NCBI GenBank assembly: GCA_029210815.1
Contig: JARGGB010000003.1
Span: 1-64,000 of the forward strand
Source of the DNA: Candidatus Brevefilum sp.
GTDB taxonomy: Bacteria; Chloroflexota; Anaerolineae; Anaerolineales; Anaerolineaceae
Direction of reading: 5' to 3'
Length of the DNA stretch: 64,000 bases
Shown: piece by piece, positions 44,177-54,365 of the stretch
Numbering within the stretch: the first letter of the stretch is position 1
Layout: the number at the start of each line of letters is the position of its first letter
Notes under the pieces: model-generated
Told to the model about the DNA's origin: nothing
Database searches by the model: none
What the model saw: the letters and a program-made list of their open reading frames with translations, nothing else
Position numbers and translations under genes: made by a program

Positions 44177-45298
44177 ATGAAAATTTTTTGTATCGCAGCC
44201 TCTTTTGTGCCTTCGAACACCGCTAACAGCATTCAGGTTGTTAAAGCTGCTCATGCCCTGGCAGAAGTTGGCCATGACGTGCGTTTATTCGTGCCCGGGG
44301 ACAACCCGGTATCCTGGGAGAATTTAAAAAATCATTATGGATTAAGGCAGCCCTTTGAAATCCAGTGGGTCCATGAAAACCTGGCTTTTAAGCGGTATGA
44401 TTTTGCCTTCAAGGCTGTTCAGGCTGGGCGCAGGATGGATGCGGATCTGATTTATACCTGGGCATTACAGGCGGCAGTATTGTCCTTATGGGGAGGCGTC
44501 CCAACGGTTTTAGAGCTGCATGACCGTGTCACCGGACGTATTGGACCCTGGCTTTTCCGTCAATTTTGGAAAAGCAAAACAAAAAAACGTTTACTGACCA
44601 ATTCAAAGGCTTTAAAGACGCGATTGATCTCAGATTTTGACCTTGCGGCACATCAGGAAGAAATTCTTGTAGCGCCAAACGGGGTCGAACTGGAACGTTA
44701 TGAAGACCTGCCTGCACCAGAAGAAGCCAGAAACCGTTTGGGTCTGGCGCCAGGGTTTACTGCCGGATACACCGGGCATTTTTATGCGGGTCGGGGAATG
44801 CAGTTAATGTTTGACCTGGCAAAAGCCTTGCCGGAGATCAATTTTTTATGGGTGGGTGGTCAGCCGGAGGATGTGTCACTTTGGGAGAATCGCGCCAAAT
44901 CTGCTGGACTGGCTAATTTATATTTGACGGGATTTGTCGATAATGCGGATTTGCCGCTGTTCCAGGCTGCGGCTGATGCGCTTTTGATGCCTTATGGGCA
45001 GAAAATTGAAGGCAGCGGTGGTGGCAATTCGGCAGAAATTGCAAGCCCAATGAAAATGTTTGAGTATATGGCTGCTGGGCGGGCGATCATATCAAGCGAC
45101 CTGCCAGTCATCCATGAAGTCCTGGACGCGGCAACCGCAGTTTTTTGTCCGCCGCAGGATCTTGCATCCTGGAAAGAGGCGCTGATTGACCTGAAAAATA
45201 ATGAAGAAATGCGTATTGAACTTGGCAAGGAAGCACGGTCTTATTCTCAAGCATTTACCTGGAAAAATCGCGCAATAAAGGCACTGGAACGTTTTTAA
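44177..45298 (+). CDS. GT4-family glycosyltransferase
   Basis: 373 residues. ATG 44177 has AAGG about 7 bases upstream; TTG 44171 and ATG 44174 are alternatives. The GT-B fold is clear: an N-terminal FVPSNTANSIQVVKAAHALAEVGHDV start, the LVAPNGVELERY linker, and the donor-site motif SPMKMFEYMAAGRAIISSD with its E-x7-E-like pattern. It transfers a nucleotide-activated sugar in the cytoplasm. First gene of the plus-strand glycan cluster, 11 bases before a GT-C-like membrane protein. Confidence 0.9.
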   Translation: MKIFCIAASFVPSNTANSIQVVKAAHALAEVGHDVRLFVPGDNPVSWENLKNHYGLRQPFEIQWVHENLAFKRYDFAFKAVQAGRRMDADLIYTWALQAAVLSLWGGVPTVLELHDRVTGRIGPWLFRQFWKSKTKKRLLTNSKALKTRLISDFDLAAHQEEILVAPNGVELERYEDLPAPEEARNRLGLAPGFTAGYTGHFYAGRGMQLMFDLAKALPEINFLWVGGQPEDVSLWENRAKSAGLANLYLTGFVDNADLPLFQAAADALLMPYGQKIEGSGGGNSAEIASPMKMFEYMAAGRAIISSDLPVIHEVLDAATAVFCPPQDLASWKEALIDLKNNEEMRIELGKEARSYSQAFTWKNRAIKALERF

Positions 45299-45309
45299 TT
45301 CGTTGGCAT

Positions 45310-46653
45310 ATGAATAAATCGGGATCAAACAAAAAGCTGGGAATATGGTTGGGGCTGGTTTTGATTTTAAGCCTCGTTCTCAGGGTGATGTTATTTGCGA
45401 TCTATTCTCCGGTTTCCTTTAGTGATACCGGGGGCTATCAACGATCTGCGCAAGCGGTCCTGAACGGCTTTGCAAATTACGACGGCACTCGCACCCCGAT
45501 TTACCCAATTCTGATTGCCCTGACAGGTTCTGAAAAAATGCTTTATCTCAGCCAATTGTTTCTTGGGCTGGGCATGACGCATGCCTGGTTCATTATTGGA
45601 TGGAAAGCAAGTGAAAAGCCTTTTATTGGGGCGCTAATTGCCTTAGCGCACACCCTGAACCCGGGTCAAATTTTCTTTGAAGCCAACCTGTTGACAGAAA
45701 CACTGGCAGCTTTCTGGTTGATTTTATCTCTGCTTGGCGCTTATTTTTGGCTAGCGGACAGGAAATACCAAACGATCTGGCTGGCACTGGGGATTGGGAT
45801 TTCTGCATCCCTGGCAGCCCTGACCCGACCGCAGTTTATTTTTATGCCACTGTGGCTGGCGATTTTTCTGTCTTTTTCAAATCAGGTTCGAAACCCCCGA
45901 TTTAATTTCAAGCCATTTGTTGGGGTAATGTTACCCGCACTCGTGCTAATTGGCGGCTGGATGGGCTGGGTTTATTCGCGGTATAACATTCTCAGCGTGA
46001 CGACCATGTCCGGTTATCACCTTGTTCAGCATGCCGGTTATTACTTTGAAGACCTTCCAGATGAATATGCTGCAATTCGTGATACTTACATAGCCTTTCG
46101 TGACACGCGGCTTGATACCTTTGGCACCCAGAGCAACACCATCTGGGAAGCCATCCCCGCGATGCAGGAAGCCTCTGGATTGAACTTTTATGACCTTTCG
46201 AAAACCCTGCAAGATTTGTCATTAAAGCTGATCATTACTCACCCATGGCAATATTTGGCAAGAATCCTTAAAGGGTGGATGTGGTTCTGGCGGGCACCGG
46301 TTTACTGGCGTCAAAGTGCTTTTTCTTTGCCAGGTATTTCAAGCGTAATGGTGTTGTGGGTTTGGCTTGCAAGGGGTTTAATGGTATTGATGAACCTTGT
46401 TTTTGTGCTTTCCAGCATTGCAGCCTTGATCTCTAAATGCCTGCGACATTTTTTCAACCTGAGCTCATTTCACTGGCTTTTAGCTGGTACTGTTTGGATA
46501 ACGTCCATATTTACATCTTTGCTCGAGCATGGTGAAAATCAGCGTTTTCTCATTCCCCTGCAGACAGCAGTCATTTTTTGGACTTTGTGGATTATTTACT
46601 TCACATGGCAGGCACGGACGCTAAATCGTGACAAAGTAAGGTCTATCATTTAG
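45310..46653 (+). CDS. Polytopic GT-C-like glycosyltransferase (PMT/ArnT style)
   Basis: 447 residues with about ten membrane helices. The first outer loop has SFSDTGGYQRSAQAVLNG and GTRTPIYPILIAL, the D..Y....A...G...R.P.YP pattern of the PMT/ArnT type. These enzymes use polyprenyl-phosphate sugars on the outer face of the membrane. The close spacing to its neighbours suggests one operon with 44177 and 46670. The acceptor is unknown. Confidence 0.75.
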   Translation: MNKSGSNKKLGIWLGLVLILSLVLRVMLFAIYSPVSFSDTGGYQRSAQAVLNGFANYDGTRTPIYPILIALTGSEKMLYLSQLFLGLGMTHAWFIIGWKASEKPFIGALIALAHTLNPGQIFFEANLLTETLAAFWLILSLLGAYFWLADRKYQTIWLALGIGISASLAALTRPQFIFMPLWLAIFLSFSNQVRNPRFNFKPFVGVMLPALVLIGGWMGWVYSRYNILSVTTMSGYHLVQHAGYYFEDLPDEYAAIRDTYIAFRDTRLDTFGTQSNTIWEAIPAMQEASGLNFYDLSKTLQDLSLKLIITHPWQYLARILKGWMWFWRAPVYWRQSAFSLPGISSVMVLWVWLARGLMVLMNLVFVLSSIAALISKCLRHFFNLSSFHWLLAGTVWITSIFTSLLEHGENQRFLIPLQTAVIFWTLWIIYFTWQARTLNRDKVRSII

Positions 46654-46669
46654 TAAATGGAAAAAGAAA

Positions 46670-48217
46670 ATGAAGAAAATAGTAATTCACATCATTTTAG
46701 CAGCTGTGTTGAGCTTTGCTTTAGCTTTATTTATCCAAGTGCTCTTGCCATTTGGCGATTTCTGGAAAGGTACATTCGCTGCATTTTATTTATTGTTTTT
46801 TGTGAGCCTTTTCCTTTATCTGGCATGGTGCCTTTTTGGGAGTTCAAAAAATCTTGCAAGGTTGATGATCCTCGCTTTTATTCTTCGGCTGGGACCGGGA
46901 ATGTTCTTAACCTGGGGCTTGCCTCAATTCGGTTATGAGGAAGCGCCGCAGCAAGCCGGCTTTGTGTTTCAGGATGCTTATCTTCGGGAGGGAAGCGCCT
47001 GGAATTTAGCCCAATCGGGCGAGCCATTGACCAGGGCATTCAGTGATGATTACACTGCCGATCAATACGGGGGGCTTTTAGCACTGGATGCCTTTGTTTA
47101 CCGCTATATCAGTCCGGATGCTTATCGACCTGTTTTAATTTTAATTCTCACTGCTGGGGCTATGGCATTAAGTCTGCCATTTTTGATGGCAGTGGTAAGG
47201 CGCAGCATTGGCGAGACCGCCGCTTTATGGGCAGGATGGATTTTTGCCCTGTATCCTGAAGGCATCTTACTGGGCGCCGCCCAGATGCGGGAACCATATT
47301 TGATTTTGTGTTTTAGTTTATTAACATGGTCCGTGGCACAATTTTTAGATCGTCGACGTTTGAAAATTGCTGTTCCTGTGATGATTGCAGGCACACTGGG
47401 CTTGTTCCTGTTTTCGTACCGGGTAGCCCTGCCCCTTGTGGGGATCATTTCCGCCTGGATTTGGCTGATGGAATCGGCTAAAGTGAAACAAAACTGGGTG
47501 AAAGGTGTGATCTGGTTTCTTGCATTCGCAGCCCTGGGGGGGATTGCCTGGTTTTACAGGGATTGGGTTCAGGAGGTAATGTCCTGGGATGCAAAATTAA
47601 CATTACTTGCCTCTGGCAGGATTCAGTTTGAGCTTGAATCCCTGCCAACATGGCTTCATTTTCCCTTTATTGTGGCTTACGGCGTATTTCAGCCGGTATT
47701 GCCTGCCGCAATTGCTGCGCCAGCACCGTGGATATGGCGGGGTTTAGGGATTTTTAGAGCTGCGGGTTGGTACGCACTCCTGTCGCTTTTGGCTTATGCT
47801 TTTGTGCGAATCCTGCGTTTGCCGTCTTCGCGCAAAAAACGCTGGTTAGCAGTGATGATTTTTTTTGTCTGGGTATGGGTGTTCGTCGCGTCCGCTCGAG
47901 CGGGGGGTGATCAATGGGATAACCCTCGTTACCGAACGATCCTTCTCCCCTGGATGGCAATCACGGCTGCATGGGTGATCAATTTTGTCAAGGAAACAAA
48001 GGATCGCTGGTTGGGCAGAGCTTTATTGATAGAAGGGATCTTTCTCGCCTTTTTCACGGAATGGTACATCAGCCGATATTATCCAGTCATTCCGCGTTTG
48101 GATTTCTGGTTGATGATCGTGTTGATAATCCTGTTGAGCTTGTTGGTCATCATTGGGGGATGGCTGCGGGAAAAAAAGCAAAAGAAACAAGAACGAGAGT
48201 CTTTGATTAAGCGTTGA
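46670..48217 (+). CDS. Polytopic membrane protein of glycan cluster
   Basis: 515 residues, about ten to twelve hydrophobic segments, with a large loop near the start (EEAPQQAGFVFQDAYLREGSAWNLAQSGEP) that carries Asp/Glu residues in the place expected for a GT-C active loop. The C-terminus is strongly basic (REKKQKKQERESLIKR). It may be a GT-C glycosyltransferase; a polymerase of the Wzy/O-antigen-ligase type is another option. The start is ATG 46670, preceded only by a weak GGAAAAAG. It follows the previous gene by 16 bases. Confidence 0.65.
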   Translation: MKKIVIHIILAAVLSFALALFIQVLLPFGDFWKGTFAAFYLLFFVSLFLYLAWCLFGSSKNLARLMILAFILRLGPGMFLTWGLPQFGYEEAPQQAGFVFQDAYLREGSAWNLAQSGEPLTRAFSDDYTADQYGGLLALDAFVYRYISPDAYRPVLILILTAGAMALSLPFLMAVVRRSIGETAALWAGWIFALYPEGILLGAAQMREPYLILCFSLLTWSVAQFLDRRRLKIAVPVMIAGTLGLFLFSYRVALPLVGIISAWIWLMESAKVKQNWVKGVIWFLAFAALGGIAWFYRDWVQEVMSWDAKLTLLASGRIQFELESLPTWLHFPFIVAYGVFQPVLPAAIAAPAPWIWRGLGIFRAAGWYALLSLLAYAFVRILRLPSSRKKRWLAVMIFFVWVWVFVASARAGGDQWDNPRYRTILLPWMAITAAWVINFVKETKDRWLGRALLIEGIFLAFFTEWYISRYYPVIPRLDFWLMIVLIILLSLLVIIGGWLREKKQKKQERESLIKR

Positions 48218-48345
48218 GTTCCTGATCATTCTACGTAAATGATGATGAAAACAACTTTACCTGGAAGCTCAGTAATCGGACTTCTAAAGCCGATAATGTT
48301 CCTATTTCCAAGGCGGATATATTATTGAACAACAGGTTTGCTTGA

Positions 48346-49434
<1,089 letters not shown>

Positions 49435-49443
49435 TTTATCGTT

Positions 49444-50292
49444 ATGGAAAACAGCCACCAGCAGGGTAAACAAAGTCCCATCATCTATTTGCGACCGTCC
49501 AAAGGATGGTTGTCGATTGATTTTAAGGAATTGTGGCGTTATCGGGAATTGATTTTTTTCCTGACATGGCGAGATATCAAGGTGCGCTACAAACAGGCTG
49601 TCCTTGGGATTTCCTGGGCAGTATTGCAGCCTTTACTGACCACCTTGATTTTCACAGTGATTTTTGGAATTTTACTCAAAACCCCATCACAGGATTTACC
49701 CTACCCTTTGTTTTCGATGTCAGCTTTGCTGCCCTGGCAGTTATTTTCAACGGCATTACAACGGTCGAGCGTCAGCCTGGTTGGCAACGCCAACTTGCTT
49801 ACAAAAATTTATTTTCCACGGCTTGCAATACCGCTCTCATCGGTTTTTGCTGCCCTCGTGGATTTTGCCGTATCTTTCGTGGTCTTACTGCTTGTGATGG
49901 CTTATTACCAGTATTGGCCGGGATGGAACATTCTCTGGCTTATTCCCATTGTGCTGCTGGCATTGCTGACAGCGCTGGCGGTTGGACTGTGGCTGTCTGC
50001 CCTCAACGTGCAGTACCGGGATATTCAACACATGGTGCCATTCCTTATCCAGGTCTGGATGTATGCGTCCCCCATTGTTTATCCCATTGAGACCATCCCG
50101 GAAGGTATTTGGCGCTCATTATACGGCCTTAATCCCATGGTGGGTGTGATCCAGGGTTTCCGCTGGGCTTTATTAGGCGGCACACCCCCTGATATCACCA
50201 TGCTGATCTCGATTATTGTGGTCGTGGTGCTTTTAATCAGCGGTTTGTATTATTTCCGGCGGATGGAAAAGACCTTCGCCGATGTTGTTTAG
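49444..50292 (+). CDS. wzm: Polysaccharide ABC exporter permease (Wzm type)
   Basis: 282 residues with six membrane helices of the ABC-2 type. ELIFFLTWRDIKVRYKQAVLGISWAVLQP is the classic start of O-antigen and teichoic acid exporters. PIVYPIETIPEG and NPMVGVIQGFRWALLG near the end are also typical. It forms the channel that moves lipid-linked glycan outward. Paired with the ATPase gene 6 bases downstream. Confidence 0.95.
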   Translation: MENSHQQGKQSPIIYLRPSKGWLSIDFKELWRYRELIFFLTWRDIKVRYKQAVLGISWAVLQPLLTTLIFTVIFGILLKTPSQDLPYPLFSMSALLPWQLFSTALQRSSVSLVGNANLLTKIYFPRLAIPLSSVFAALVDFAVSFVVLLLVMAYYQYWPGWNILWLIPIVLLALLTALAVGLWLSALNVQYRDIQHMVPFLIQVWMYASPIVYPIETIPEGIWRSLYGLNPMVGVIQGFRWALLGGTPPDITMLISIIVVVVLLISGLYYFRRMEKTFADVV

Positions 50293-50298
50293 GAACTT

Positions 50299-51582
50299 AT
50301 GTCAGAATTAGCAATACGTGTTGAAAACATATCAAAACAGTATCGCATTGGTTTAGCCCAGGAACGCCCAGACACCTTGCGAGACTTGTTAACGATGGGT
50401 TTTCGACGTTTCAAACATAAACTAAGCCGAAAAGGGAGCGGAAGATACGATGACCCCGGGCATATCTGGGCATTGAAAGATGTCTCCTTTGAGGTTGAAC
50501 GCGGCCAGGTTTTGGGGATTGTCGGTCGGAATGGCGCAGGGAAAAGCACGCTTCTAAAGATCCTTTCCCGTGTTACGGACCCGACGGAAGGCTATGGGGA
50601 AATTCATGGTCGTGTTGGCTCCTTGTTGGAAGTAGGCACGGGTTTTCATCCTGAACTTTCAGGAAGGGAAAACATCTACTTAAATGGCGCAATACTGGGC
50701 ATGCGCCGTGAAGAAATTAACCGGAAGTTTGACGAAATCGTTGAATTTTCCGAAGTTGGTAAATTTATTGACACCCCGGTCAAACGTTTTTCGAGCGGCA
50801 TGTATTTAAGGCTGGCTTTTGCCGTTGCTGCCCATCTGGAACCGGAGATCCTGGTTGTGGATGAGGTTCTGGCGGTCGGTGATGCTGAATTCCAGCGCAA
50901 ATGCCTGGGGAAGATGAACGATGTCGCCCAGGAAGGCAGGACGGTTTTATTCGTCAGCCATAATATGTCCGCCATACTGCGCCTGACGCAAGAAACCATT
51001 GTTCTTGACCAGGGCAAGATTGTATTACGGGCGCCAACGCCAGAAGCTGTGGACCATTACCTGAACATGGGCTTGACCAAGCAGGGGGAACGTTTTTGGA
51101 CGGAGGAAGAATTGGGCGGCAAATCGGACGCCTTCAAGCCAGCGGCATTGCGGGTTTTGAACACGGGTGGCAAAGTCGTTGACACCGTCAACGCTGCTGA
51201 AGGTTTTTCTGTCGAATTTGAGTATCAGCTAACAGAAGCAATCAGCGGTTTAAGAGTTGGTTTGTATATGATGACCACCCGTGGGGAGTATGTTTTCACC
51301 ACCTTTGATACCGATGATCCTGAGCTTTACCAGGAATACAGCCTTCGACCCGCCGGGTATTATATGAGTAAATGCCATATTCCGCCGAATTTGATGAATG
51401 AGGGACGTTTCATATTGGGCTTGAACGCCAGTGTCTATCGCATTCGAAGATATTTTCAAGAAGATAAAGCATTAACCTTCACCGTGGATGCAACAGGTGC
51501 CCCGGGGACCCATTGGCCAGAACAGCGATTGGGACCTGTGCGTCCTCAATTTGACTGGTACATTGAGCACAAAGAAAAATAA
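50299..51582 (+). CDS. wzt: Polysaccharide ABC exporter ATPase with C-terminal carbohydrate-binding domain (Wzt type)
   Basis: 427 residues. The ATPase half (1-250) has Walker A GRNGAGKST, signature FSSGMYLRLAF and Walker B ILVVDEVLAVGD. The extra 170 residues (about 260-427) form a beta-sandwich-like Wzt-C domain (VEFEYQLTEAISGLRVGLYM). In known systems this domain binds the modified end of a finished glycan and so gates export. Its presence suggests that the exported glycan has a capped or otherwise special end; two methyltransferase genes lie downstream. AGGA lies just before ATG. Confidence 0.95.
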   Translation: MSELAIRVENISKQYRIGLAQERPDTLRDLLTMGFRRFKHKLSRKGSGRYDDPGHIWALKDVSFEVERGQVLGIVGRNGAGKSTLLKILSRVTDPTEGYGEIHGRVGSLLEVGTGFHPELSGRENIYLNGAILGMRREEINRKFDEIVEFSEVGKFIDTPVKRFSSGMYLRLAFAVAAHLEPEILVVDEVLAVGDAEFQRKCLGKMNDVAQEGRTVLFVSHNMSAILRLTQETIVLDQGKIVLRAPTPEAVDHYLNMGLTKQGERFWTEEELGGKSDAFKPAALRVLNTGGKVVDTVNAAEGFSVEFEYQLTEAISGLRVGLYMMTTRGEYVFTTFDTDDPELYQEYSLRPAGYYMSKCHIPPNLMNEGRFILGLNASVYRIRRYFQEDKALTFTVDATGAPGTHWPEQRLGPVRPQFDWYIEHKEK

Positions 51583-51584
51583 TT

Positions 51585-53168
51585 ATGGAAAAACGTGCGA
51601 TCAAAAAAGTTCTAGGCGAACTGCCTTATACCGTTGAACTCTACTGGCAGCTCATCCAGCGGCACAAGCCCTGGCAGGCGCATTTCAATCTTGACTTCCT
51701 TGAAGCAGAATTAGCCGAGGCTGTTGCACAGGTGCAGCCCTTTGTTGAAAAAGCCCCGCGAGGCAAACGGATTTTTATTTTTGCGTCCCTTCATTATTGG
51801 ATCGAGTATTCAACTTTCCTGGCGCTTGCACTGGCAGGAAAGGGGCACCAGGTGACATTTTCTTACATGCCCTATGGCAGCTGGGATAAACCGATCGAGA
51901 AGTTTGACCTTCGAGGGCAAAATTTATATGCTCGCCAGGTATTAAGCCGGGCAGCTTCAGCAATAAAAATACAATCTTTGCTGGATATTCAGCCTTTATC
52001 AAGAAATTTACCGGTCGAATTAGAAGCTGCTGTAGAGGAAGTGAGCACTTTTGATACCCAGTACACCTTGCAAGTTGAGGATATTGACACCAGCAATCCC
52101 CTCTACCAGCTCCGATATGAACGCAACAATGAAGCCGCATTGAATGGGCGGGCATGGCTGTCGGCGCATAAACCGGATGTGGTCATATTGCCCAACGGTA
52201 CCATTCAGGAGATGGGCGTCCTGTTCAGGGTGGCGAAATATTTAAAGATTCCAACAGTCACCTTTGAATTTGGCGATAAGCGTGAACATATCTGGCTGGC
52301 GCAAGACTCAGAGATTATGCGCCATGAGACGGACAGCCTGTGGAATGCACGTGGTGATCAAGCCCTTGATGAAGCTCAGCTTGAGCAATTGCATGCCTTG
52401 TTCTCTGCACGTGTGGATGCAAAAACATGGAAAAATTTCACACGGAAATGGCAGGACACACCAACAAAAGGCGGCGCGTTTATCAGGAAAAAACTGAATC
52501 TGGATGATCGCCCTGTTGTTCTTTTAGCAACCAATGTCCTTGGGGACAGCTTAACCCTTGATCGCCAGGTCTTCAGTAAAACGATGGCGGATTGGATTGA
52601 GAAAAGTGTGCGTTTTTTTGTTGATCGCAAAGATGTCCAGCTTTTAATCCGCGTGCATCCCGGTGAAATGCTGACACACGGCACATCCATGGTCGATGTT
52701 GTTAAGGCTGAACTCGAGGAAATCCCTGAGCATATTCACCTGATTGAGCCAGATGAAAAAATTAACACCTATGACATCATGGATATTGCTGACTTAGGGA
52801 TGGTTTATACGACAACCGTTGGTTTAGAAATGGCAATGCGCGGCATCCCTGTGATTGTTGCAGGACAAACGCATTACAGAAATCGCGGATTTACCCATGA
52901 TCCCGTTACCTGGGAAAGCTATTTTGACACTCTAAATGGACTATTAGGAGATTTGGCTACTGCGCCTTTATCCCAGGATCAAATTGAACTTGCATGGCGC
53001 TATGCTTATTTATTCTTTTTTGAATTTCCCAAGCCTTTCCCGTGGCATTTGGTTGACCTCAAGAAGGATATTAAATCAAGACCCCTGGGCTTTGTCCTGG
53101 GTGAAGAAGGACAGCAGCGTTACGACCAAACCTTTGAGTATCTCACCGGAACCCCGCTTAAGTGGTAA
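51585..53168 (+). CDS. Capsule-type GT-B glycosyltransferase
   Basis: 527 residues starting 2 bases after wzt. The C-terminal half resembles capsule polysaccharide transferases of the KpsS/LipB kind: LLIRVHPGE, YDIMDIADLGMVYTTTVGLEMAMRGIPVIVAG, HYRNRGFTHDP. The N-terminal half has a Rossmann-like region (RIFIFASLHYWIEYSTFLALAL). The linked sugar is unknown. Its tight coupling to the exporter points to a role in making or finishing the exported chain. Confidence 0.72.
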   Translation: MEKRAIKKVLGELPYTVELYWQLIQRHKPWQAHFNLDFLEAELAEAVAQVQPFVEKAPRGKRIFIFASLHYWIEYSTFLALALAGKGHQVTFSYMPYGSWDKPIEKFDLRGQNLYARQVLSRAASAIKIQSLLDIQPLSRNLPVELEAAVEEVSTFDTQYTLQVEDIDTSNPLYQLRYERNNEAALNGRAWLSAHKPDVVILPNGTIQEMGVLFRVAKYLKIPTVTFEFGDKREHIWLAQDSEIMRHETDSLWNARGDQALDEAQLEQLHALFSARVDAKTWKNFTRKWQDTPTKGGAFIRKKLNLDDRPVVLLATNVLGDSLTLDRQVFSKTMADWIEKSVRFFVDRKDVQLLIRVHPGEMLTHGTSMVDVVKAELEEIPEHIHLIEPDEKINTYDIMDIADLGMVYTTTVGLEMAMRGIPVIVAGQTHYRNRGFTHDPVTWESYFDTLNGLLGDLATAPLSQDQIELAWRYAYLFFFEFPKPFPWHLVDLKKDIKSRPLGFVLGEEGQQRYDQTFEYLTGTPLKW

Positions 53169-53408
53169 GTGCATTTATATTTTTTTTATTGATCTTTTTC
53201 CCTAAAAAATCCCACTTGTTGTTTGAAATGCTTGCCCAATAGGTCATTGGCTGGGATAATAAAAGCTTGTCTGGGAAAGGATTATTTGTTCTCCCTGAAA
53301 CGATTTTGTGGATTTTGAGAAATTGACGTTTTTCCAGAAGACCCTAAGTGAATAGAACCGCCTATGCTAATTTGACGCGGACCAATTATAATGACTGCAG
53401 GTAAATAA

Positions 53409-54317
53409 ATGATGACTAAAGAAGACTCGAAAAAGGATGTTAAAGAATTTTTCAACCAGGTCGGCTGGAAACTCATAGACCAATCCCTGTATCAAAACGC
53501 TCAATTTGAGGATTTGCGACCCGTATCAAAAGAATACATCCATCGCTGCCATATGAGGGTCAATAAACATCTCTCGCCAAAGGGGCGTTTCTTCCTGGAT
53601 GCAGGGTCAGGGCCGGTACAATATCCAGAATACCTGACGTACTCTGAAGATTATGATGCCCGTGTATGTATGGACATTTCTATTGTAGCATTGCAGGAAG
53701 CAAGGAAGCGGTTAGGGGATCACGGCAGGTATATTGTTGGAGATATTGCTCGTCTACCTTTCAAAAAGGATGCTTTTGACGGGATCGTTTCCTTGCACAC
53801 GATTCATCACGTCTCAATGGAAGACAAATTGCCTGCCTACGAGGAGCTTTATCGAACACTGACCCCTGGTCACTCGATGGTGGTTGTTAATGGCTGGACG
53901 AAAGCGCCCCTGATGACCCGGCTTTCACCTTTTATGGACTTTATGAAACGCTTTAGGGGTTGGTGGCTGCGAAAAGTTAAAAAACAGCCATTAAAAGGTG
54001 CTGAGGCTATGGATAAGGCGGCGGATTTGAGCGAAGCCGCAGAAGCAGAGACGACAAAGCCGCCAGAAGGGACATATGTGCAAAAACTGACTGCAGCCTG
54101 GCTGACACAGGCTTTAGAGGGAAGAATGGATTACGAAATTCTTGTCTGGCGCAGCGTCAGTGTTCGGTTCTTACGCTCTGTAATTTACCCGGATTGGGGT
54201 GGACGTTTTTGGCTCAAGGTCTTGTTCTTGCTCGAGGAGATATTCCCCCGTCTTTTGGGACGCATTGGGCAGTATCCCCTGGTCGTTGTCAATAAACCTC
54301 CAGAAGAAAAGAAATAA
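53409..54317 (+). CDS. Class I SAM-dependent methyltransferase
   Basis: 302 residues. The SAM-binding fold is shown by FFLDAGSGPVQYPEYL (motif I), VCMDIS (acidic loop), YIVGDIARLPFKKDAFDGIVSLHTIHHV (motifs II-III). The middle part has a charged insert rich in Ala/Glu (DKAADLSEAAEAE). It probably methylates a sugar or lipid-linked intermediate, given its place between the exporter and sugar genes; capping of the exported glycan is one idea. A TATAAT word at 53387-53392 may mark an internal promoter, as the gap before this gene is 240 bases. Confidence 0.85.
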   Translation: MMTKEDSKKDVKEFFNQVGWKLIDQSLYQNAQFEDLRPVSKEYIHRCHMRVNKHLSPKGRFFLDAGSGPVQYPEYLTYSEDYDARVCMDISIVALQEARKRLGDHGRYIVGDIARLPFKKDAFDGIVSLHTIHHVSMEDKLPAYEELYRTLTPGHSMVVVNGWTKAPLMTRLSPFMDFMKRFRGWWLRKVKKQPLKGAEAMDKAADLSEAAEAETTKPPEGTYVQKLTAAWLTQALEGRMDYEILVWRSVSVRFLRSVIYPDWGGRFWLKVLFLLEEIFPRLLGRIGQYPLVVVNKPPEEKK

Positions 54318-54365
54318 GAAATCGCAAGTAAAGTATAATTTTGTCAAAACCCCAGGAGTGATACT

